A DNA stretch of 64,000 nt. It comes from a virus. Location of the stretch: positions 93,282 to 157,281 of IMG/VR virus record IMGVR_UViG_3300020204_000009. One strand, written 5' to 3'. A program made the translations under genes and the position numbers. Below, one piece after another: positions 34,179-43,160 of this stretch (position 1 is its first letter; each line of letters begins with the position of its first letter). The notes below the pieces were generated by a model. It saw nothing but the letters and a program-made list of their open reading frames with translations. It was not told where the DNA came from and ran no database searches.

Positions 34179-36353
34179 ATGGACAATATCCATGTCGTAT
34201 GGTCGAAATTTTTCTCGCACCGTACCCGTGTACTGTGGGAACGGTTTCCTGGATATTATCGGGCGTTGGTTGTAGAAACCAACGATCCACTTAACATATA
34301 TCGAGTGAGATTTAAATGTCCTGATATACATGATTTCGACTTAAAGCCAGAAGATTGTCCATATGCGGTTCCAGCCCATGATCTTGGTGGATATAGAGCA
34401 GGTCGTTTCACACATCCGTGCATTGGTGATTGGATCTGGATTACGTTTGAGCGTCAACATCCATACGCTCCTGTGTGGGTCGGCTTCGCTAGTCCTACAA
34501 GACGGAAATTATACACATACCCACAAGTATTTCAGGTCACACCACTGAGTGTGAATGAAGAGGGAAGACCGGCTGACAAGCCATCAGACTACGATGAGGA
34601 GTATCTGCCCAAAGACGGGCGTCCGATGATGCATGGATGGCAAGACCGCTATGGCAGTCTTGATATTCACTCTGCTGTTGGCTTCTTTCCGAACGAACAT
34701 GATCGTCAGCCACCTCCCCCAGATCACGATGCAGTTCAAAAGGCTGACTTTGATCAGCAGCGTCGCAAGCCGGAGATTAATAATCCTGATAAGAAGTATA
34801 TGGCCAGGGTTACGAAGTATGGCCACATGCTATTACTTGGTGATCAGGGATATTATTGGAAGAAAGACGAATATGGGGAATTAGGAGAATTCGAAGGTAA
34901 ATTCAAAGAGGACGAAAAATTTGAGATAAAGCGATGGCTATACCTTCAGCGTCTGATGAACGAGGATAAGCCGCGATCCGATAGGCCATTCGGTGATCAA
35001 CGCCGAATGACTATGTTGACGCGGTATGGGCATAGAATTGAATGCCGTGATGTCGGTTGGGCACAACAAGGACCAATCCAATCGAAATCTCGTCAAGGAG
35101 AATATGGACCACGGAAGATTTTATCCAAAGAAGAAAAGAATGATTTCAGATGGATTAAGATTCGTACAAAAGGTGGAATGTTATTTCAGGCTTATGATAA
35201 GGGATTCCACCCCGACGAAGATATATTCATTAAACGCAATTTGATCGAAGAACAAGGGCATCTGAGCGAAGAAGAGCACAAATACTGGAAAAATAAAGAT
35301 GCTCGATGGATTCGGATTGTCACCCGGCATGGGTTGAAGCTAGTCCTTGATGATCGGGGCACCGACGATAAGCGTTCACATAAGAGAGAACTTCCACGTC
35401 CTAATGGGATTCTTTTTAAGGGACGCCGCACACCAGCCGCTAAAATGCGAGAAGCTCGCGGAAAGCCGCGTGGTTTCGTTTGGGAGTTCAATGAAAATGA
35501 TGCGGCTAACCACACTATGTGGGCATCGCCGCTTGGACAATCGGTAGAATTGAATGACCGCTATCAATATATGATGATGGCGGTGTCAATGGGCAAAGGC
35601 TGGGTTCGCAAATGGCAGAATCTGAAAGAGAATGAATTTAGCCGTAAACCAATGATGATCCGCAAGCCAGAGCGGACATCATATCATTTGAAATTAGACC
35701 ATGATAACGAATACTTGCGACTGAAAACGCGAGCGAACAAGGGTCCAAAGCCAGAGCGTCCAGCTAATCCATCTGGGGTCGGTAAATCTGAGATTAACCA
35801 AGGGCTTGAAGCCCGTGACGGTAAAAAGGGCGATGGACCTTGGGTCGAAATTGTGGACTGTCAACATCGCGGGATGTGGTGGTCCAAACGCTATAAACTT
35901 GGTATTTGGAGAGCCAGAAAAAAGCGTAAGATGTATATGTGGATGGATGAGAAGAAGCGTGAAATTGTGATCTTTAATCGCAATGGAAAAATTATAATAT
36001 ATTCGAGCACGGATGTTCAAGTGGTCTCAGACCGCAATATTCATATGCAGGCCGCTGGGCATATTTTCATGAAGGCTGGGCGTTCTATCCGGATGCAGGC
36101 CGGTGGTACTAAACTAACCGTCGGTAGAAATATTCTTACTAACACGACCATAAACGCTGCTCGTGTCCAAGCTTTTATCTGTGGTGTCTTTCCGGGTCCT
36201 GGTGCTGGATGTGCGAATCCATCGGGCGCACAAGTGGAACCCGTTATACCACCAGAAATTCCAGATATAATTGAACCAACGGATCGGGCTAAAACTTACA
36301 ATGAACCATTTGAAGAATGTCCGAAGGATGAAGTGGAGCATCCTGTCGAATGA
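34179..36353 (+). CDS. Baseplate central spike (gp5 / VgrG-like)
   Basis: 724 residues starting right after the gp53-like stop. The N-terminal OB fold is clear (GYYRALVVETNDP, YRVRFKCPDIH, then GDWIWITFERQHPYAPVWVG). The long middle region is Lys/Arg/Trp-rich with repeated RWIKIRTKGG / RWIRIVTRHG / VTKYGHMLLLGD blocks. The C-terminal stretch IVIFNRNGKIIIYSSTDVQVVSDRNIHMQAAGHIFMKAGRSIRMQAGG is a spike-forming triple beta-helix. No lysozyme domain like that of T4 gp5 was seen. It forms the membrane-piercing needle. Confidence 0.8.
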   Translation: MDNIHVVWSKFFSHRTRVLWERFPGYYRALVVETNDPLNIYRVRFKCPDIHDFDLKPEDCPYAVPAHDLGGYRAGRFTHPCIGDWIWITFERQHPYAPVWVGFASPTRRKLYTYPQVFQVTPLSVNEEGRPADKPSDYDEEYLPKDGRPMMHGWQDRYGSLDIHSAVGFFPNEHDRQPPPPDHDAVQKADFDQQRRKPEINNPDKKYMARVTKYGHMLLLGDQGYYWKKDEYGELGEFEGKFKEDEKFEIKRWLYLQRLMNEDKPRSDRPFGDQRRMTMLTRYGHRIECRDVGWAQQGPIQSKSRQGEYGPRKILSKEEKNDFRWIKIRTKGGMLFQAYDKGFHPDEDIFIKRNLIEEQGHLSEEEHKYWKNKDARWIRIVTRHGLKLVLDDRGTDDKRSHKRELPRPNGILFKGRRTPAAKMREARGKPRGFVWEFNENDAANHTMWASPLGQSVELNDRYQYMMMAVSMGKGWVRKWQNLKENEFSRKPMMIRKPERTSYHLKLDHDNEYLRLKTRANKGPKPERPANPSGVGKSEINQGLEARDGKKGDGPWVEIVDCQHRGMWWSKRYKLGIWRARKKRKMYMWMDEKKREIVIFNRNGKIIIYSSTDVQVVSDRNIHMQAAGHIFMKAGRSIRMQAGGTKLTVGRNILTNTTINAARVQAFICGVFPGPGAGCANPSGAQVEPVIPPEIPDIIEPTDRAKTYNEPFEECPKDEVEHPVE

Positions 36354-37102
36354 TTATAAAGTTTCCAACTGGATTATATAGTACAGCTCTTCCGTCGAAG
36401 CCGGAAGATGCTGGTAATGTTACATTCCTTATAAGTAACACTACTCCTCCACGCAGCAACCTATTGTTTCCTAAGGTACCGACTGGGATCGTTGAAAAGC
36501 GGAAACCGCCCAAAGAAGTAGTGTTGGTGAATCGTCGTAGTACATTTGGAAATTTAGTATTTTCTATATCTAAATCTACTCGTAAGGAAGAGGGAAACAA
36601 CGCTCGGCAATTTGAAATCGGTCAAGTATTAGACTTCAATGATACTTCCGGGCAAGTTGTTGATTTGATGTTGGTTGGGACCGTAACCGAAATTCGTCAT
36701 GATACGAATGTTCTCGATTATGAGCAAATGGGACTTACACCGGAGGAAGAGCAAGCAATTGCTGAGTTGTCGTTGTTGACTCAGGATCAACTTGCAAATC
36801 GTTTGAATGATTTGAAACAATTGCGTGGAGATGCCGAACAGGTCATTAACGTTCAACAGAAGTTGATTAATGATACGACCAAGACGATCACCTCTCTGAC
36901 CGTTACTCTGGAAGAGGGACCGACAACTGGCACTGCATCAACTGAGGCTTCGGTTGTCGAACAGTTGCTTGTTAAATTGAAGGCCAAACGAGATTCTGCG
37001 TTTGTGATCCGAAATCAAGCTGTTGCGGATGCTAATCGGTATGCAGAAGAGGCGACCAAAGTTCTTGACCAATTACGCACTGTTGGGACTTTGGTGAAAT
37101 AA
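36350..37102 (+). CDS. Baseplate-associated coiled-coil protein
   Basis: 250 residues, ATGA-coupled to the spike gene and TAATG-coupled to the gp25-like gene. A beta-rich N-terminal half (residues 1-120) is followed by a helical, coiled-coil half (PEEEQAIAELSLLTQDQLANRLNDL onward). Not recognised by family; the position inside the baseplate operon makes it a likely baseplate component. Confidence 0.7.
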   Translation: MIIKFPTGLYSTALPSKPEDAGNVTFLISNTTPPRSNLLFPKVPTGIVEKRKPPKEVVLVNRRSTFGNLVFSISKSTRKEEGNNARQFEIGQVLDFNDTSGQVVDLMLVGTVTEIRHDTNVLDYEQMGLTPEEEQAIAELSLLTQDQLANRLNDLKQLRGDAEQVINVQQKLINDTTKTITSLTVTLEEGPTTGTASTEASVVEQLLVKLKAKRDSAFVIRNQAVADANRYAEEATKVLDQLRTVGTLVK

Positions 37103-37506
37103 TGGCAAAATTCAGACCACGAGCAACGTTTTTCGGATTCAATCCACCATTTATTGGTGGAGCACAGAACGTTATGTCTCGGCAGGAAGACGATCGGCTC
37201 ATTAAGAATGACATCTTGCAATTGTTATTGACCATTCCAGGTGAAAGGGTCATGCGGCCCACATATGGGGTAAACCTACGCAATTTCGTGTTTGAAAATT
37301 TGGTTAGTTCCGACTTGTCAATATTACAATCGAATATCGAAGAGCAATTGAGAATATATGAGCCACGAGTAGATTTAGAATTTATTGATCTTCTTCCCGA
37401 TCCAGATAAAAATGGGCTACAAATAAAGATAGTTGTAACGCTCAAGAAAGATCCAAAGAAACAACTGTCTATCGAACAGTTCATACAAGGGATTCAAACG
37501 ACATAA
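37102..37506 (+). CDS. Baseplate wedge protein gp25-like (GPW/gp25 family)
   Basis: 134 residues with the family pattern: an I-K-NDILQLLLTIPGERVMRPTYG segment, LRNFVFENL, and the EPRVDLEFIDL motif (EPR is the family signature). In T4 gp25 stabilises the wedge core and contacts sheath initiation. Coupled on both sides by TAATG junctions, immediately before the gp6-like gene as in many contractile systems. Confidence 0.88.
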   Translation: MAKFRPRATFFGFNPPFIGGAQNVMSRQEDDRLIKNDILQLLLTIPGERVMRPTYGVNLRNFVFENLVSSDLSILQSNIEEQLRIYEPRVDLEFIDLLPDPDKNGLQIKIVVTLKKDPKKQLSIEQFIQGIQTT

Positions 37507-39128
37507 TGGCAAACGACATTCGCGAAACATTGTTCGAACTTCCACTCGTCCCAGACGAGTTTGGGGTCGTATTATCACCGCCTAATCTTCGTCGCATCGA
37601 CTTTAGCGGTTTGGATTATCCTACGGCCCGCAGAGCTATTATTGAATATATTCGAACATATTTCCCAGACGATTTTAATGATTTTATCGCCAGTAACGGT
37701 ATTATCATGTTGATCGAGATTTTGTCCAGCGTGGTGGCGAAATTGTCACTGCGTTCGGATATCTTGGCCAATGAAGGAACACTGCCAACATCGACCACCG
37801 AAGAAGCTGTAGTGAATCATTTGGCTCTGATCAATCAGAGAATGAAGCGTCAGACGCCAGCCGTCACCGACATCGAAGTCACCGTTGACCAACCAATATT
37901 CACTGATATCGAAGTTGATCCTGGTACACTATTCTCAACCAGCGGCACCGATGGGCAATCGGTGTTTTACGAAGTCTTCCGTGCCCCCGGCGATTGGACC
38001 GGTAAGATCGTTATTCCAGCAGGCAAGCGTGGCGTTATAGCTTACGGATTGGAAGGGCAGTTTGGCAATCCGACGACTGTCACAAGCAGCGGTGGTCCGA
38101 ACCAGCGGTTTACGCTCGAAGAACCGACGATGCTGGAGTCACCGATTTTTGTTTTCGTGACGGTGGGCAATACCAAAGAAGAATGGAAAGTTGTAATAGA
38201 TCCGTTGGAGCGGTATGGACCTACTGATAAAGTGGTGGAAGTAAACTTTATTGATAACCAAACAATATTCAGGTTTGGTGATGATGTTACTGGTCAGGCC
38301 CCATTATCTGGATCACTTATAGAATTTAGGTTTAGAAGTGGTGGTGGACGGCGTGGGCGTATTGGCGTCGGCCTAATCGATTCGGCTCGTCAAGTAACAC
38401 CGCTTCCTCCGGCCAACGCTGCCGTTCCCGTGCGTTTCAGAAACATCACGCCGTCCATAGGCGGTACTGACAAAGAGACCGTCGAGCAGGCCAAGAGACG
38501 TGCTCCTCGTGACTTCTCGTTACAACGTAGTATCGTGACCGCTGATGATTACGCCCAGGCTGCTATTGCGTTTGCTCATCCGGTCTTCGGCTCGATTAGC
38601 AAAGCCATTGCTACACTGCGGACAGGGTTGAACGCTAACAGAGTTGAATTGTATGTCCTGGCTGAAGGTCCGGACAAATTGCCGACAGCCCCCAATGCTG
38701 GTTTGAAAGCCGGGTTGGTTACATACTTCTCTGATCTTAATGTCTTAACTGACCATATAGTAGTGCTGGATGGTCAGATTAAGCCTGTCGATATCGAACT
38801 CAATGTGATTATCAATCGCAACGCAGATGCATCGGTGGTGCGTGAACGGGTAGAATCGGTAATCACTGAATTTTTCGATCTGACACGTTGGGACATGGGT
38901 GAAGCCTTCTATGTCTCGAATTTCATTGAAACCATTGAAGCAATTGATGGTGTGGCTTATATTGACTTACTATTCCCATATGATAATATTATTCCAACCG
39001 GTGTGCCTAAGGACCCGAATTCTGCTGGAATCGGATTCAACGAGGTAATTATAGAAGGAAAGCGAAAAACGAATTACTACTACGAAAAAGCTCCACCTCC
39101 TGGAGGCATTCGTACGGGGCGGCTATAA
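37506..39128 (+). CDS. Baseplate wedge protein gp6-like (baseplate J)
   Basis: 540 residues. The N-terminal helical domain has DFNDFIASNGIIMLIEILSSVVAKLSLRSDILANEG. A beta domain with ALINQRMKRQTPAVTDIEV follows. The J-family core has GGTDKETVEQAKRRAPRDF, ADDYAQAAIAF, VELYVLAEG and DIELNVIINRNADASVVRERV. It forms the inner wedge ring controlling baseplate expansion. It follows gp25 in the standard order. Confidence 0.88.
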   Translation: MANDIRETLFELPLVPDEFGVVLSPPNLRRIDFSGLDYPTARRAIIEYIRTYFPDDFNDFIASNGIIMLIEILSSVVAKLSLRSDILANEGTLPTSTTEEAVVNHLALINQRMKRQTPAVTDIEVTVDQPIFTDIEVDPGTLFSTSGTDGQSVFYEVFRAPGDWTGKIVIPAGKRGVIAYGLEGQFGNPTTVTSSGGPNQRFTLEEPTMLESPIFVFVTVGNTKEEWKVVIDPLERYGPTDKVVEVNFIDNQTIFRFGDDVTGQAPLSGSLIEFRFRSGGGRRGRIGVGLIDSARQVTPLPPANAAVPVRFRNITPSIGGTDKETVEQAKRRAPRDFSLQRSIVTADDYAQAAIAFAHPVFGSISKAIATLRTGLNANRVELYVLAEGPDKLPTAPNAGLKAGLVTYFSDLNVLTDHIVVLDGQIKPVDIELNVIINRNADASVVRERVESVITEFFDLTRWDMGEAFYVSNFIETIEAIDGVAYIDLLFPYDNIIPTGVPKDPNSAGIGFNEVIIEGKRKTNYYYEKAPPPGGIRTGRL

Positions 39129-39536
39129 ATGATCCAGTGGACTAACAAAGTCTGGGGCAAAACTCGTGAATTAATTGATACTCCATTCTATTCCAAACAC
39201 GAACTGCAATTAATAGCGAAAACATATTGTTCCCTTCATTATCACCAACACCGTGCTAATAAATTTTTAGTAGTCAGCGGACAAGTTGAGATAATCGAGA
39301 TGTATGGGCCGCATGTCGTTAGGACACTGCTCGGTCCAGATAATACACATGACGTGCCATCCTTAGTCACGCACATGTTCGTTGTCCACAAAGCCGGATC
39401 GATGATTGAAGAATATTATGGAGATCGCGGCGGACAAGTGCTATGCGATGATATCATTCGCATTGTTGAGGGTGGTAAGATGGATGTCTCGGACTTAAGT
39501 AAGCTTCCGTGGAATATAATTAAGAACATGATCTGA
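39129..39536 (+). CDS. Cupin-fold sugar-phosphate isomerase-like protein
   Basis: 135 residues with cupin motif 1 (HYHQHRANKFLVVSGQVEI: H-x-H...E position partly altered) and motif 2 (PSLVTHMFVVHKAG). The beginning WGKTRELIDTPFYSKHEL is typical of small stand-alone cupins related to the cupin domain of mannose-6-phosphate isomerase / mannose-1-phosphate guanylyltransferase. With GDP-mannose dehydratase encoded elsewhere in the window, a role in mannose-derived sugar supply is plausible but not shown. It starts right after the gp6-like stop. Confidence 0.75.
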   Translation: MIQWTNKVWGKTRELIDTPFYSKHELQLIAKTYCSLHYHQHRANKFLVVSGQVEIIEMYGPHVVRTLLGPDNTHDVPSLVTHMFVVHKAGSMIEEYYGDRGGQVLCDDIIRIVEGGKMDVSDLSKLPWNIIKNMI

Positions 39537-39545
39537 GGGTATATC

Positions 39546-39905
39546 GTGTTTAAGCATCACTCGATAACGATCTGGATGGTTGTCTATGACGCTGATCCGG
39601 ATCGAATCTATAGTTTTAACAAATTCGAAAATGCAGTAGCATCTATCGACGGATCAATTCGTAGTTATGTCCTTGATGAGACCCCACAGATTGAATATGT
39701 GATATCGCATTGTGTGCAGCAAATCAGCGAATTAGAAGATGCTTCATGTATCCCGATTCAATTTGGTAATTTAAAGATTGTTGTTTATAAATGGTCTCTG
39801 GATCGTACTAGTCCTATCCATGCAATTCTTAGTGAATGTTATGATAAAATCGAAGATCTAGATCTACGCAAGCGAATTCGCCAATTATTCACTAAGAATT
39901 TTTAG
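39546..39905 (+). CDS. Hypothetical protein (119 residues, GTG start)
   Basis: GTG at 39546 with GAGGG upstream; no better ATG nearby. N-terminal beta strands (HHSITIWMVVYDADP), then mostly helical with a charged C-terminal half. No motif recognised. Overlaps the convergent gene end by 4 bases. Confidence 0.65.
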   Translation: MFKHHSITIWMVVYDADPDRIYSFNKFENAVASIDGSIRSYVLDETPQIEYVISHCVQQISELEDASCIPIQFGNLKIVVYKWSLDRTSPIHAILSECYDKIEDLDLRKRIRQLFTKNF

Positions 39906-40213
39906 CGGTCTTCTGGATAATCGATCTCTGGCTCGGCATTCAGTCCAGACATCAATTCTTGCTTCAATCCACGCAATATACTTGCTAGTAGTGATGCGAC
40001 ATCGTATTGATGTCCACGAGCGAAAACGATCGGATGGCTTTCCTCTGGGTGAATTGCAATTGCGATTGCAACTGGTACTTTGTGCTCTTCACATGCTTTC
40101 CCAAATCCATTCGTAAGAGATTCGAATCGCTCGTCAAATATGGCTTGTCTTTGCTCTTCGGGTGATAGCTCTCGGTTGTGTTCAGTAGCAGAGGATGCAA
40201 GTTTGTCGGCCAT
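39902..40213 (-). CDS. Hypothetical protein (103 residues)
   Basis: Reverse-strand gene from ATG 40213, set by AAGGAG at proper spacing; the frame to 40246 crosses that site. Charged helical N-terminal half and a VPVAIAIAIHPEESHPIVFARG beta segment. No family recognised. One of several single reverse genes inserted in the plus-strand late region. Confidence 0.65.
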   Translation of the reverse strand: MADKLASSATEHNRELSPEEQRQAIFDERFESLTNGFGKACEEHKVPVAIAIAIHPEESHPIVFARGHQYDVASLLASILRGLKQELMSGLNAEPEIDYPEDR

Positions 40214-40238
40214 TTCATCTCCTTGTATTGACGGTCTT

Positions 40239-40889
40239 ATGAACACTGAAACTGTTGTCGCTGACCGTGTTATGACTGTATGGGGATGGTGTTCCGATGC
40301 CTATTTACAGCAAGGGATGCGAATTTCATTTCCTGCCAATACAGACCCGCATCGAACATATCAATGGCGATTTGCCTCATCGATCTCCAGGAAATTCAAT
40401 GAGTGGGGATTTGATGACAATACTGCTAAGCGGTTTATAACAATAGCAGTGGGGCAAGCGAAACAGCGTGGAGTATTGAGGAAGGGATTGGCGGCACTCC
40501 ATCAGTCGAACATGCTAGATATTTGTTATCAAATTCTAACTTCGCAACAAAAAGATAATGTCGATCAGATCGCATCTTTATCATCGATGAAACGTTGGTT
40601 TGATGCTCAAATCGGAAACGAAGATTCGCTCAAAACTTTGTTATGTCGACGCGAACGAAACACATTGCCCAATATTATTCTATGGTATCAAGCATCGAAA
40701 TTGTCGGATTTATTTCTCGCATTATCGAGAGCATGTGGCCGAGCGATGTCTCATTTGCACAACGAAGTCGAGTGTCGTCTACTTCCCTCAACTACTTCAC
40801 TGTATTTGCTACGTTCTGAGTTTTTATCAGAACAACATAACGTGAAGACAACTAGAACCCTGTTTGGGACTGACTGGAGAAAACCGTGA
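40239..40889 (+). CDS. Hypothetical protein coupled to ribonucleotide reductase
   Basis: 216 residues from ATG 40239; the open frame to 40080 lies antisense to the previous gene and is not used. Helix-rich with several Arg/Lys and Cys, no recognised motif. Its stop overlaps the GTG start of the reductase (GTGA), so the two are co-translated. A link to nucleotide metabolism is only contextual. Confidence 0.65.
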   Translation: MNTETVVADRVMTVWGWCSDAYLQQGMRISFPANTDPHRTYQWRFASSISRKFNEWGFDDNTAKRFITIAVGQAKQRGVLRKGLAALHQSNMLDICYQILTSQQKDNVDQIASLSSMKRWFDAQIGNEDSLKTLLCRRERNTLPNIILWYQASKLSDLFLALSRACGRAMSHLHNEVECRLLPSTTSLYLLRSEFLSEQHNVKTTRTLFGTDWRKP

Positions 40890-43141
40890 GTTTGGCAATA
40901 ATTAAAGATTCAGGTTCAAGCAAGCACGGACGTGACGCTGATACTCACGACCTTCTCGATGTGCCGAACATTTCGGCACAATACTTCGCTGGGATCAAAA
41001 ACGAAGATCCTAGTGACGCATTCAAATTGGATGATGAATTTATTTCGAATTACGAAGGTCGCCAACCGAACTTCGGATTCAACGGTCTTGGCGAGTTGGT
41101 CTTCTACCGGACATACTCGCGTCTCAAAGATGACAACCTCAAGGAAACTTTCTGCGACATGGTGCGTCGGGTCGTCGAAGGTTGCTACGAAATCCAGAGA
41201 CGGCACTGCAAACGCTTGCATATTCCGTGGGATTATACCAAGGCGTTGATGTCAGCCCATGAAATGTTCCAGCGGATTTGGGATTTCAAATTCACGCCTC
41301 CGGGTCGTGGTCTTTGGATGATGGGCACACCGTTCATGTGGGAACGTGGTAGTGCCGCGTTGAACAACTGTGGATTCGTTAGCACGCACGATCTGATCGA
41401 ATCAGACCCAGCGGAACCATTCTGCTTCTTGATGGATATGTCCATGCTTGGTGTAGGGGTCGGTTTCGACACCAAGGGAGCGGGTAAGATTCTGATTCAT
41501 CTGCCCGCCGATATGCGACGTGTGTATGTCGTCCCAGACTCTCGCGAGGGCTGGGTTGATTCAGTTCGACATTTGATTCGCTCTTATACCACCACCGCTG
41601 ATGAGGGGTCAATTGAATTTGATTATTCACAAATCAGACGAGCGGGGTCCACTATTAAGGGATTTGGTGGAAAAGCGTCTGGCCCCGGCATTTTGATGGA
41701 GCTGCACAAGATCATTCGTGCTCACCTGCACAAAAAGATCGGCAAGACACTATCGAGCGTTGATATCACTGATCTGATGAATTATATCGGTCGCTGCGTT
41801 GTGGCCGGAAATGTTCGTAGAACGGCAGAAATCGCGTTTGGAGACGCCAATGATGCCGAATATCAATCGATGAAGAATTACAAATCAACGCTTTTGCCAG
41901 AGGACATCTCGAAATTCGAGGCTGTCACTGGCCGTCTGTGGGCAGATGCTCTCAAAGTCTCAAAAGACAATGCCTGCCCACAAGGGTTGTTGCATGATTT
42001 TGACGAAACCGGTATCCCGCATGACCGTCTTGCACCGGCGATTGAGACGTGGAATGCGATGAATCATCATCGTTGGGCATCGAACAATTCGATATTCGCT
42101 CATGTTGGTATGGATTATACCAACGTTGCTGAACAAATCGCGGTCAATGGTGAGCCGGGTCTTATCTGGCTGGATAACGTTCGAGATTTCAGTCGATTGA
42201 TTGATGGGCGACAGCCGGGAATCGATGGGCGAGTTCTTGGAGCAAATCCGTGCATGGAACAAAGCTTGGAGAGCTATGAACTCTGCAATCTTGTCGAGAC
42301 GTTCCCTGCGAATCATGAAAATGCTGAAGATTACATGCGAACTCTGAAATTCGCATATCTTTACGCAAAGACCGTCACACTTCTTCCGACTCACAATCCG
42401 AGAACCAACCAAGTCACTCTGAGAAATCGTCGTATTGGCTTATCTCAAAGTGGGATCGTCCAAGCGTTTGCGAAATTTGGACGCCGGGCGGTTCTCAGAG
42501 ACTTCTGCGATACCGGATACAACGAGATCCGCCGTTGGGATTCAATTTACGCTGAATGGTTGTGTGTCCAACGTTCGATCAAGGTCACGTCCGTTAAGCC
42601 GAGTGGAACCGTGTCGCTGGTGGTAGGTGCCACTCCTGGCATTCATCATCCGGAAGCCATGACTTATTGGAGACGGGTTCGCATTGCTCGCGATAGTGTC
42701 TTGGTGAAGATTCTCCGGGACGCCGGATATCATATCGAACCGACGATTAGCGATCCGGAACGCACGGTCGTCGTGAAATTCGCTGTTGATGATCGGCGTG
42801 TTCGTCCCGTGCAAGAAGTTTCTATCTGGGAACAGATGGCAAACACTGTTGATTATCAGCGATATTGGGCTGACAATCAGGTTTCTTGTACTATCAAATT
42901 CAAAGCCAGTGAGAAACCTGACATTGCCCGCGTCCTTGAAGCTTACGAAGATCAGTTGAAGGGAATCAGCTTCCTGCCGATGGAAGACCACGGATACGCT
43001 CAAGCTCCGTATGAACCGTGTACGCCCGAAGAAGTTGAAGCGTACAACGCATCTATCAAAGAGGCAGACTACGGTGCATACATTCAGGAGGCGGCTGGAA
43101 GCTACTTCTGTGATTCTGAAAAATGCGAAATACAGAAGTAA
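40886..43141 (+). CDS. Adenosylcobalamin-dependent (class II) ribonucleoside-triphosphate reductase
   Basis: 751 residues, GTG start with GGAG upstream. It matches the monomeric Lactobacillus-type reductase throughout: PGRGLW, NNC (C162), SREGWV, GFGGKASGP, VVAGNVRR, HHRWASNNS, GEPGL, GIDGRVLGANPCMEQSL and CNLVETFP. Radical Cys C456, E458 and the redox partner C467 are present, and the C-terminal shuttle pair is CDSEKC. An insertion of about 55 residues (roughly 335-390) lies before HHRWASNN compared with the Lactobacillus enzyme. It makes dNTPs for phage DNA and needs host or imported B12, and works with or without oxygen. No intein seen. Confidence 0.92.
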   Translation: MSLAIIKDSGSSKHGRDADTHDLLDVPNISAQYFAGIKNEDPSDAFKLDDEFISNYEGRQPNFGFNGLGELVFYRTYSRLKDDNLKETFCDMVRRVVEGCYEIQRRHCKRLHIPWDYTKALMSAHEMFQRIWDFKFTPPGRGLWMMGTPFMWERGSAALNNCGFVSTHDLIESDPAEPFCFLMDMSMLGVGVGFDTKGAGKILIHLPADMRRVYVVPDSREGWVDSVRHLIRSYTTTADEGSIEFDYSQIRRAGSTIKGFGGKASGPGILMELHKIIRAHLHKKIGKTLSSVDITDLMNYIGRCVVAGNVRRTAEIAFGDANDAEYQSMKNYKSTLLPEDISKFEAVTGRLWADALKVSKDNACPQGLLHDFDETGIPHDRLAPAIETWNAMNHHRWASNNSIFAHVGMDYTNVAEQIAVNGEPGLIWLDNVRDFSRLIDGRQPGIDGRVLGANPCMEQSLESYELCNLVETFPANHENAEDYMRTLKFAYLYAKTVTLLPTHNPRTNQVTLRNRRIGLSQSGIVQAFAKFGRRAVLRDFCDTGYNEIRRWDSIYAEWLCVQRSIKVTSVKPSGTVSLVVGATPGIHHPEAMTYWRRVRIARDSVLVKILRDAGYHIEPTISDPERTVVVKFAVDDRRVRPVQEVSIWEQMANTVDYQRYWADNQVSCTIKFKASEKPDIARVLEAYEDQLKGISFLPMEDHGYAQAPYEPCTPEEVEAYNASIKEADYGAYIQEAAGSYFCDSEKCEIQK

Positions 43142-43160
43142 TGAAGTGTTAACACCGCGA

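Noticed and set aside
41888-42070. Intein in the ribonucleotide reductase
   Set aside because: The insertion is about 55 residues and lacks splice-junction Cys/Ser and His-Asn motifs; too short for an intein.
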